In this document: piece after piece, positions 1-5,515 of the stretch
Layout of the letters: the number at the start of each line of letters is the position of its first letter
Position numbering within the stretch: the first letter of the stretch is position 1
Notes under the pieces: model-generated
Databases searched by the model: none
The model's input: the letters and a program-made list of their open reading frames with translations, nothing else
Told to the model about the DNA's origin: nothing
Made by a program: the position numbers and the translations under genes
Assembly: GCA_030669135.1 (NCBI GenBank)
Contig: DAOVEE010000053.1
Coordinates: 1 to 10,068, forward strand
From: Candidatus Bathyarchaeota archaeon
GTDB lineage: Archaea; Thermoproteota; Bathyarchaeia; TCS64
Length of the DNA: 10,068 bases
Reading direction: 5' to 3'

Positions 1-1
1 G

Positions 2-544
2 ATCGTCTTCATGCTGAGAGACGAGGCACTCACGGTGAAGGACATAGCCCGGAGGCTGAGCTTCACTCCCCAGAACATCTATCACCACATGAACAAGCTA
101 CAGGACACCGGCATAGTGAGGCTCAGCTACGAGAGGAGGGACGGGCACATCATAGAGAGCTTCTACTCCACATCCGCGGACAACTTCGTCTACAGCGAGG
201 ACAGGATCCCCGAGAGCACCGTCCGGAGCTACATGGATATACTCAACGGCCTCAACGAGCTGGGGCACGGACTAGATGCGAGCCTAGACACCGCTAGCCA
301 GTTAGAGGAGCTGTACACTGAATACCTCAGAGGAGCCTCAAGGGACGTTCCTCGCGACGACGTATGCGAGGTGTGCAGCTTCTCGGGGTTCTTCATGAAG
401 TTCGGCCCCATGAACAACGTGCTCCTCAACAGGGTGCTCCACATGGCGGCCCTCCTAGAGATGACCGACCAGGAGTTCGGCGCTCATCTCGATAGGCTCG
501 GCGAAGTGAGGAGGTTCCTGAAATCCATGAAGAAGGTGGGGTAG
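2..544 (+). CDS. Winged-helix (ArsR-like) transcriptional regulator, 5'-truncated by window edge
   Basis: Probable DNA-binding repressor or activator. The reading frame is open to the window edge, and residues before the first visible Met (base 11) read I-V-F, which fits the end of the first helix of an ArsR-type domain, so the true start probably lies outside. Counting that Met as 1, residues 8-30 form a helix-turn-helix (LTVKDIARRL, then a recognition helix TPQNIYHHMNKLQ), and residues 35-52 look like the beta wing with an Arg-rich turn and a Tyr-containing strand. The rest (about 55-177) is mostly predicted helix and is not recognised. It contains a CxxC pair (Cys119, Cys122) that could bind metal or sense redox state; this is speculative. 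The stop lies one base from the stop of the convergent M24 peptidase gene. The fold call is firm; the effector and target genes are unknown. Confidence 0.8.
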   Translation: MVFMLRDEALTVKDIARRLSFTPQNIYHHMNKLQDTGIVRLSYERRDGHIIESFYSTSADNFVYSEDRIPESTVRSYMDILNGLNELGHGLDASLDTASQLEELYTEYLRGASRDVPRDDVCEVCSFSGFFMKFGPMNNVLLNRVLHMAALLEMTDQEFGAHLDRLGEVRRFLKSMKKVG

Positions 545-545
545 C

Positions 546-1667
546 CTACCATGTTACTCGGTAGGGCATCTCGTTTAGGCAGACGGCCCCGTTCCTTGTG
601 ACCAGCACGATGTCCTCGATGTGGCCCCTGTAGTTGTTGTCGGCGTCCCTGCGCCCCGGCTCGTAGGTCAGGGTCATATCCGCCTTCAGGGGCTGGTTGT
701 CTGTCTCGATGGGCCCGAAGCTGGGGGCGTAGGGCATGGTGTAGTCGTGGACGTCAAGCCCGACCTGGTGGCCCGTCCTGGGCGTCGGAAGGAACCCCAG
801 CTCCCTGTTTATCTCGTTTGCCTTCTCCAGCACCTCGTTCCCCGTGGCGCCTTCCCTGATGTTCTTGATGCCCTCTATCTGGGCCTGCATGGCGCGCTCC
901 ATGTAGTCCTCGGTCTCCTTCTCCCAGGTCACGTGCCAGTTGCGGCCCATGTCGCTGCAGTAACCCGATTTCAGCCTGACGCCTACGTCTATGCTGAGGG
1001 CGTCGCCGTGTTTCAGATGCTCCGTCTTGTTCTGTTTGATGAACCCGATGCTGCTGTCGAAGCTGTACTCGTAGGCGCCCAGCTCTATGAGGTTGGCGTC
1101 CAGCTCCCGTTTGAGATCCTCGACGCTGCGGCCGGGCTTGGTCTCCTCGATCATAACCTGGACACCCGCCTCTGTGATCTCTATGGCGCTCCTCATCTCG
1201 GCTACCTCGTACTCGTCCTTTATGCTCCTGAGCTTGAAGACGTGGTCGCTGATGTCTCGTTCAGGTGTGACGGGTACACCCAGCTCCTTGGTCATCCTGT
1301 ACGCCATCTGGGCGCTCACGGTGCTCAGGTCGAAACATATCTTCGCGGGGCTGTAGGGCTTCAGGGCTTCCCGGGTGCCGGCGATGTGGTGGCCCTTCTC
1401 CTGCTTTATTGCTATGACCTTGCTGAACTCGCCCGACGCCTCCACCTGCGGCGCCCCCCAGTGGGGCATAACCAGCGTGGTGTCTCCCCCTGTGTCCATG
1501 ACGAAGGTCTGGTGCTCGTCGCCCAGCGCCATGGGTAAGACGTATATGGTGTTGCTCGGGTTCTGCCTTATTACCTCGTTGAAGAACACCACGGCCTCGA
1601 AGCCCCGTCTCTCGGCCTCCTCCAGAATTGATTCACGTCTTCTCTTAAGAGACTCCTTCTGATCCAA
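546..1667 (-). CDS. M24 family metallopeptidase (Xaa-Pro aminopeptidase/prolidase-like)
   Basis: Cytoplasmic dinuclear-metal peptidase of the pita-bread fold, expected to cleave an N-terminal residue before proline or a Xaa-Pro dipeptide. Numbered from the chosen start (373 aa), residues 1 to about 145 match the creatinase/prolidase N-terminal domain and about 150-373 the catalytic domain. All five expected metal ligands are visible: Asp227 (SIDVG), Asp239 (CSDMGR), His300 (TGHQVGL), Glu336 (TYEPG) and Glu351 (HIEDI). His307 is the likely second active-site His. The frame extends upstream to a TTG at 1733. I prefer the TTG at 1665-1667: GGTGAG lies four bases before it, the protein then starts like family members (DQKESLKRRRESILEEAERRG), and the extra 22 residues look non-coding. 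Xaa-Pro specificity is inferred; creatinase-like amidinohydrolase activity is the main alternative. Confidence 0.9.
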   Translation of the reverse strand: MDQKESLKRRRESILEEAERRGFEAVVFFNEVIRQNPSNTIYVLPMALGDEHQTFVMDTGGDTTLVMPHWGAPQVEASGEFSKVIAIKQEKGHHIAGTREALKPYSPAKICFDLSTVSAQMAYRMTKELGVPVTPERDISDHVFKLRSIKDEYEVAEMRSAIEITEAGVQVMIEETKPGRSVEDLKRELDANLIELGAYEYSFDSSIGFIKQNKTEHLKHGDALSIDVGVRLKSGYCSDMGRNWHVTWEKETEDYMERAMQAQIEGIKNIREGATGNEVLEKANEINRELGFLPTPRTGHQVGLDVHDYTMPYAPSFGPIETDNQPLKADMTLTYEPGRRDADNNYRGHIEDIVLVTRNGAVCLNEMPYRVTW

Positions 1668-1735
1668 GAACTCACCGGATAGGAAAAGGTGAACATGGTT
1701 AAGACATTTACCTAGACGCTTGGCCGGAGTCAACT

Positions 1736-1746
1736 CCTTATATCCC
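1736..1746. promoter_or_regulatory. TATA-like element between divergent DHH and M24 genes
   Basis: The sequence CCTTATATCC lies about 25 bases before the ATG at 1766, the spacing expected for box A of a leaderless archaeal transcript starting at the DHH start codon. Read on the minus strand it is GATATAAGG, about 70 bases before the preferred M24 start at 1667. That would allow a leader of roughly 45 bases carrying the GGTGAG ribosome-binding site. Use in both directions is inference. Confidence 0.5.
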
Positions 1747-1765
1747 AGACGGATTCATAGAATCC

Positions 1766-2746
1766 ATGCTCGGCGATCTCCATGGAGAAGGCCTGATAAT
1801 ACACCATTGGGACACGGACGGGTTATGCTCGGCCGCCCTGCTTCTGGAATATCTGAAGCCGAGGAGCCTCGTGAACATGTGCCCCACGATCGGCGCCTTC
1901 TATCTGACAGAGCAGGAGATCGACTACGCAGGGGGCTTCGACTACGTCATAGTCGCGGACATGGCTCTCCCCGAGGCCGACGTGCAGAGGGTGAGCGAGG
2001 AAGCCAGAGTAGTGGTCTTCGACCATCACCACCAGAAACCGATCCAGAGCGTCGAGCACATAAACCCGGTCGCCCACGGCGCCGACGCAGAGGATTATCC
2101 CTCGTGCACCTGGGTCGTCAAGGAGAAGCTGGGGCTCCCCCTCAGCATGCACGTCGCGCTGGGGTTCATCGGCGACCGCGAGCACAGAATCATGGAGAAC
2201 CCCCGCTTCAAGAAGATCACCGAGAAGTGCCTATCCGATGACGGCGTCACGTTCGACGAGGCGCTGACGCTCGTGGGGCTCATCGACAGCAGCTACAAGG
2301 TTGGAGACAGGAAGGCAGTGGAGGAGGCGCCGAGGCTTCTCAGAGGCTACACGAAGCCAGACGACATCAGGGGGAACAGCAGGTGGCGCGAGAACATGAG
2401 GCTCTTCCAAGAGAAGCTCGGCGAGATACTCGCGGAGCCCCCCGAGGACGAGGATGGCGTGCTCTATAAACGCCTCGACATCGGGTACGCCATCATCTCG
2501 GCGGTCACACGTAAGCTGGCGTGGGGCACCAGGCAGGACACCGTAGTGGTAAACACCGGCTTCTTCCCAAGCCACGACCAGCTCTACAGCCGAAGCACCC
2601 GCTTGGACATGCAGCCAATGATAGAGAGGGCCAAGGAGCTGGGGTTCAACGCCGGAGGCAAGGAAGACGTGCTGGGCGCCATAGTGCCTAAGGATATGAC
2701 GGAGTCCTTCGTCGAGGAACTTTACAGGTTCTTCAAAGAAAAATAG
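1766..2746 (+). CDS. DHH-family phosphoesterase (RecJ/nanoRNase-like)
   Basis: Predicted metal-dependent phosphodiesterase or exonuclease of the DHH superfamily (326 aa), probably acting on single-stranded nucleic acid, short oligonucleotides or cyclic dinucleotides. Motif I is HHWDTDG (residues 13-19), motif II has Asp65 in VIVADMAL, motif III is the signature DHH at 86-88 followed by a further His, and motif IV is GFIGDRE (133-139). The C-terminal part resembles a DHHA1 substrate-binding domain, with a GG at 297-298 in NAGGKEDVLGAIVP. The length matches compact archaeal DHH proteins rather than full-length bacterial RecJ. The ATG at 1766 sits about 25 bases downstream of a TATA-like element and has no Shine-Dalgarno sequence, suggesting leaderless transcription. 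It is divergent from the M24 gene and convergent with the D-aminoacylase-like gene, with eight bases between the stops. The family is certain; the substrate cannot be read from sequence. Confidence 0.92.
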   Translation: MLGDLHGEGLIIHHWDTDGLCSAALLLEYLKPRSLVNMCPTIGAFYLTEQEIDYAGGFDYVIVADMALPEADVQRVSEEARVVVFDHHHQKPIQSVEHINPVAHGADAEDYPSCTWVVKEKLGLPLSMHVALGFIGDREHRIMENPRFKKITEKCLSDDGVTFDEALTLVGLIDSSYKVGDRKAVEEAPRLLRGYTKPDDIRGNSRWRENMRLFQEKLGEILAEPPEDEDGVLYKRLDIGYAIISAVTRKLAWGTRQDTVVVNTGFFPSHDQLYSRSTRLDMQPMIERAKELGFNAGGKEDVLGAIVPKDMTESFVEELYRFFKEK

Positions 2747-2754
2747 GGGGCGGC

Positions 2755-4551
2755 TTAGGTTCTCCTCAGCACGCGGCCGGGAGCCGCCCCTGTGTGTTTA
2801 CCTTTCTCGACCACGGCGTCGCCGTTGACGAAGACGTACTCTATGCCCTTGGGGTGCTTGTTGGGCTCGACGGGGGTGCTCACGATCTTCAGCTTGTCGA
2901 GGCTGAACACCGTTATGTCGGCGTAGCTGCCCGGCGTTATGGTGCCGTGTCCCTTGAGGTTGTGGTGCTCCGCGGCGGCGGTGCTTATCTTGTAGATGCA
3001 CTCCTCGACGGTGAAGACGTTGAGCTCGTTGACCATCTTGTCGATGAAAGCCGGGAAGGCGCTGTAGGCGTTCCTGCCGGGCCTCCTGTATGGAGGCTTC
3101 TTCATCCTGTACTCGACGTCGTAGACGGACTGGTCAAGGCTGAGGCTGCCGCATCTGTGCTGGAACATGAGGGCCCTGTACGGCTTCCACGGGAAGTTGC
3201 CGGTGTCGGCGGTCCCCGCGGTGTAGCCCGTGGCGTCCGGGTCCTCGCAGATGAGGTCGAACCACGTGTCCAGCAGCGGCTTGTCCCGCTCCGCCGCGAT
3301 CTGGGCGACGTTCTTTCCGATCAGCTTCTCGTCCTTGTGCTTGCTTACCCATATGTTCTCGGCCCACTGGGGGTTGCTGTTGGGGCTGTACGCCAGCCTG
3401 ATGTACCACTTCCCGTTCTTGAGGGCGTCAACGATCTCCTCACGGTAGTCCGGGACCTTGAGCCACTCCGCGAACTTCTCACGGCTCCCAGACTCCCTGA
3501 GCCAGGGCGTGAGGATGCTGCTGAGGTATGGCATCACGTCGAAGCCGCCGCGGAGGAACCAGGGCATGCTGTCGAAGCTGATGTCTAGGCCCTCCTCGAG
3601 GGCGTCGTCGAAGTACTGGAGCGTTGCCCTGATGTTGTGCTCCTCCATGTACTCGTTTCCCTCCGGCACCAGCCTCCAGCCGGGGGTGAGGTGGGCGATG
3701 TTTGTCTTGACTCCGGTTACGCGGCAGGTGTTGATGCTCTCCAGGAGGCCGTCCACCTTGTTGCTGCGGGCGTCCCCGAACTTTACGTCGCGCCTGCGGC
3801 CCGTTCGCCTCCAGTGGGGGCAGTAGACGCCGCCGTACTCTTTCATCAGGCTTACGCATTCGTTGATCTCGTCCATGCTCGCCCAGACACCGGGGTCGTA
3901 GTCGAGGCCGGTGCTGATGCCGATGGCTCCCTCCCGCATGGCTTGGTGGATGCGTTCCTTGATGCTCTCCAGCTCCTCCGGGGTGCTGTGGCGCTTGTAG
4001 TCGTTGCCCATCACGTTGATCCTGCACGTCCCCTGGCCTACGAGGGGGGCGGCGTTCATGGAGACGCCCACCTTCTCAACCCGGTCCATCCACTCGCCCA
4101 ATGTGTTCCAGTCAACCTCCCACCCGTAGTGCCTCTTCATCAACTCGTTTACGTCCTCGCGGGGGAAGACCTGATTCTTGGGGTAGTACTTGTGGGGCTC
4201 CAGCTCGTTTATGTGCTCGCTGGCGATGCCTGGGAGCCCCATCATGTCGCCGAAGGGCCCCTGGCTGCCTCCGCACTCGCCGCCCACGAAGGTGGTGACC
4301 CCCTGCATCACGTAGCTCTCGGCTTTCGGGAAGAAGAGGAGGGTGGAGTCTCCGTGGCTGTGGGCGTCTATCCATCCCGGTGACGCGTAGAGGCCTTTGG
4401 CCTCCACCACCTTCTCGGCGTCTCCCTTCACCGCCCCCAGGGCGGCTACCTTGTCGCCCTTCACGCCGACGGACCCCTTGTAGGGGGCCTTACCTGAGCC
4501 GTCGACGATGTAGGCGTCTTTTATGATCAAGTCATATTCGTCTGACATCAT
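2755..4551 (-). CDS. N-acyl-D-amino-acid deacylase-like amidohydrolase (D-aminoacylase family)
   Basis: Predicted zinc amidohydrolase (598 aa) removing the acyl group from N-acyl-D-amino acids or a related amide. A beta-sandwich edge starts the protein (residues 7-58). The TIM barrel opens with PGWIDAHSHGD: His64 and His66 are the HxH pair, and Cys93 in GGECGG fits the metal-bridging Cys of D-aminoacylases. Further barrel features are GAIGISTGLDYDPG (about 208-221), His246 in CPHWRRTG and His287 in NIAHLTP, candidates for the remaining metal ligands. The catalytic Asp is less clear (ADTGNF or SLDQS). The C-terminus shows the family ending GSYADITVF, then GIEYVFVNG and HTGAAPGRVL. It is longer than the usual roughly 480-560 residues, with extra sequence before the last barrel strands. 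No signal peptide, so cytoplasmic. A strong AAAGGAGAG before ATG 4551 fixes the start. Dihydroorotase/hydantoinase-like activity is an alternative. Confidence 0.88.
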   Translation of the reverse strand: MMSDEYDLIIKDAYIVDGSGKAPYKGSVGVKGDKVAALGAVKGDAEKVVEAKGLYASPGWIDAHSHGDSTLLFFPKAESYVMQGVTTFVGGECGGSQGPFGDMMGLPGIASEHINELEPHKYYPKNQVFPREDVNELMKRHYGWEVDWNTLGEWMDRVEKVGVSMNAAPLVGQGTCRINVMGNDYKRHSTPEELESIKERIHQAMREGAIGISTGLDYDPGVWASMDEINECVSLMKEYGGVYCPHWRRTGRRRDVKFGDARSNKVDGLLESINTCRVTGVKTNIAHLTPGWRLVPEGNEYMEEHNIRATLQYFDDALEEGLDISFDSMPWFLRGGFDVMPYLSSILTPWLRESGSREKFAEWLKVPDYREEIVDALKNGKWYIRLAYSPNSNPQWAENIWVSKHKDEKLIGKNVAQIAAERDKPLLDTWFDLICEDPDATGYTAGTADTGNFPWKPYRALMFQHRCGSLSLDQSVYDVEYRMKKPPYRRPGRNAYSAFPAFIDKMVNELNVFTVEECIYKISTAAAEHHNLKGHGTITPGSYADITVFSLDKLKIVSTPVEPNKHPKGIEYVFVNGDAVVEKGKHTGAAPGRVLRRT

Positions 4552-4555
4552 TCAT

Positions 4556-4564
4556 CTCTCCTTT
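4556..4564 (-). promoter_or_regulatory. Strong Shine-Dalgarno for D-aminoacylase-like gene
   Basis: On the minus strand AAAGGAGAG ends four bases before the ATG at 4551-4549. This is among the clearest ribosome-binding sites in the window and supports that start over the second Met (4548) and over an out-of-frame ATG at 4555. Confidence 0.7.
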
Positions 4565-4590
4565 AATGAGATGCATATTAGTACTCGTGG

Positions 4591-4602
4591 AATATTAAAA
4601 CT
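4591..4602 (-). promoter_or_regulatory. Candidate box A (TATA) for D-aminoacylase-like gene
   Basis: The minus-strand sequence TTTTAATATT lies about 45 bases before the ATG at 4551. A start site about 26 bases downstream, near 4570, would give a leader of roughly 20 bases containing the Shine-Dalgarno site. A second AT-rich stretch (ACTAATATG, 4574-4582) is less well placed. Confidence 0.45.
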
Positions 4603-4607
4603 GAACC

Positions 4608-4617
4608 TGAGAAAAAT
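4608..4617 (-). terminator. Possible T-tract terminator after collagen-like gene
   Basis: Just past the stop codon of the collagen-like gene, the minus strand reads CATTTTTCTC, a short T-rich tract of the type that ends archaeal transcripts without a hairpin. A second T-run (GTTTTAA, about 4596-4602) follows. The tract is short and overlaps the next promoter region, so the call is tentative. Confidence 0.3.
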
Positions 4618-4622
4618 GGGGG

Positions 4623-5174
4623 TTAGGTCACGGTGAAGAGGGTCGTCTCGAACTCGCCCGTCTCTAGGTTATGAACCAGTATGACGTGTGTTCCCTCGCT
4701 TGCGTCGGGTATCTGAATCTCTAACGCGAAGGGGTCTGCCTCTCCCCCGAGGAGAACCACGTAGTCCCCCGGCTCGGCGCTCTCAGGGTAACAGGTAAGG
4801 TCGTTGGGACCTGAGTTGAGGCCCCAAGAGAAGTTGAGAAGCCCTTTCTCGCCGTCCCATTTACGCTGCTGCTCCCAATAGACCTTCACAGATGGCGTTA
4901 TCTGGAAGCTAGGGTCGCCTTTGTCGCCCTTGGGCCCCTGTTCTCCTTGTGGCCCCGTGGACCCCTGTGAACCCGTGTCTCCCTTCAGACCCTGTTCTCC
5001 CTGAGGCCCCGGTGTCCCTTGCAGCCCCTGTGGTCCCTCGGGTCCCAGTGGCCCCTGCTCTCCCTGTGGCCCAGGTGGGCCCTGCTCCCCCGTCGATGGG
5101 AGGAACGCGTAGGTCACCCCTCCGCCGAAGACTAATCCAATAACTAGCCCCGCTAGTATGCTCCGTGTGTCCAT
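4623..5174 (-). CDS. Membrane-anchored collagen-like repeat protein
   Basis: A 183-residue secreted or membrane-anchored structural protein. Residues 6-25 are a hydrophobic, Gly-rich segment after one Arg, consistent with an N-terminal signal-anchor or signal peptide. Residues 29-88 are 20 uninterrupted Gly-X-Y triplets (GEQ, GPP, GPQ and others), rich in Pro, Gln, Glu and Lys, as in bacterial and viral collagen-like proteins; such stretches trimerise into a triple helix. Residues 89-183 are an unrecognised, probably beta-rich domain (PGDYVVLLGG, GTHVILVHN, ending TTLFTVT) that recalls IPT/Ig-like surface modules only weakly. It could be the trimerisation or binding head of a stalk-like surface protein. 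A TTTTTAAGG element about 25 bases before ATG 5174 suggests a leaderless transcript, separate from the small gene 58 bases upstream. Function on the cell surface is inference. Confidence 0.85.
   Translation of the reverse strand: MDTRSILAGLVIGLVFGGGVTYAFLPSTGEQGPPGPQGEQGPLGPEGPQGLQGTPGPQGEQGLKGDTGSQGSTGPQGEQGPKGDKGDPSFQITPSVKVYWEQQRKWDGEKGLLNFSWGLNSGPNDLTCYPESAEPGDYVVLLGGEADPFALEIQIPDASEGTHVILVHNLETGEFETTLFTVT
4911..5090 (-). repeat. Collagen-like Gly-X-Y repeat, 20 triplets
   Basis: A 180-base coding tandem repeat in 9-base periodic units (Gly-X-Y codons) encoding residues 29-88 of the collagen-like protein. GPQGEQ recurs three times. Related codon blocks (CCTGTGGCCC-type on the plus strand) make expansion or contraction by slippage plausible. 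Confidence 0.9.
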
Positions 5175-5194
5175 GTATCTTTATTTTTCTCTGC

Positions 5195-5203
5195 CCTTAA
5201 AAA
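5195..5203 (-). promoter_or_regulatory. Box A (TATA) for collagen-like gene
   Basis: Minus-strand TTTTTAAGG is centred about 25 bases before the ATG at 5174, the spacing of a leaderless archaeal promoter. No Shine-Dalgarno sequence precedes that ATG. Confidence 0.5.
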
Positions 5204-5232
5204 CGAATTCCTGTCTCCGGTGGTACAGGGAG

Positions 5233-5394
5233 TTACTCTTGAAGGGACTCGATGAGTCTCGCCCGCTTCTCCTCGTACTGGCAGAGGAGGGCGTCGAACT
5301 CGTTCCTCAGTCTCCTGAGCTCCTCCAGCCAGTTGATGAACTCGAGCATGGGTTCATCGAGCTCGGGGTTCTCCCTCTCAACCTTCAGAGCCAT
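5233..5394 (-). CDS. Small charged helical protein, 53 aa, unknown function
   Basis: A short gene below common size cut-offs. It reads ATG at 5394-5392 to TAA at 5235-5233 and encodes a 53-residue acidic/basic protein starting MALKVERENPELDEPMLEF. From about residue 16 to the end it is almost entirely helix-forming, with hydrophobic residues spaced like an amphipathic or coiled-coil helix (LEFINWLEELRRL, FDALLCQYEEKRARLIESL). It has no signal peptide, membrane segment or recognised motif, and one Cys (38). Codon use (GAG, AGG, CTC) matches neighbouring genes, which supports it being real. It lies 58 bases upstream of the collagen-like gene on the same strand, but a TATA element between them suggests separate transcription. 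The long frame opposite it on the plus strand looks like a shadow. Function is unknown; a small oligomeric adaptor is one possibility. Confidence 0.6.
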   Translation of the reverse strand: MALKVERENPELDEPMLEFINWLEELRRLRNEFDALLCQYEEKRARLIESLQE

Positions 5395-5470
5395 CTTAAA
5401 GAAGAATTTCTCAATTTTCTAATTCAATGAATCTATGTATGGATGATAGACACACAACGGTGACAAATAT

Positions 5471-5487
5471 CAGAAATTCTGTATATA
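5471..5487 (+). promoter_or_regulatory. TATA box with abutting palindrome before prolidase-like amidohydrolase
   Basis: TATATA (5482-5487) lies about 30 bases before the ATG at 5516, consistent with a leaderless or very short-leader transcript. Directly upstream, where the TFB-recognition element should be, is the odd palindrome CAGAA-A-TTCTG (5471-5481). A regulator bound there would block the basal factors, so it is a candidate operator. The arms are only five bases, so chance is possible. Confidence 0.45.
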
Positions 5488-5515
5488 GGTTCCACGCATA
5501 TACACGTTGATCTTT

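Noticed and set aside
621..1538. A 305-codon plus-strand open frame opposite the M24 peptidase gene
   Set aside because: The minus strand carries all five M24 metal ligands. The plus-strand translation is low-complexity Val/Leu/Gly/His sequence typical of an antisense shadow in GC-rich DNA.
2794..4383. Long plus-strand open frames (264 and 248 codons) opposite the D-aminoacylase-like gene
   Set aside because: Same reason: no motif, biased Val/Ala/Leu composition, and a clear conserved protein on the other strand.
4911..5090. Periodic repeat considered as a possible CRISPR array or non-coding satellite
   Set aside because: The period is 9 bases, the units vary by codon, and it encodes perfect Gly-X-Y triplets in an open frame.
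5158..5430. A 90-codon plus-strand frame across the small-gene region
   Set aside because: It overlaps the start of the collagen-like gene and lies opposite the 53-residue minus-strand frame, which has a better start, composition and codon use. Its Leu/Val-rich product looks like a shadow.
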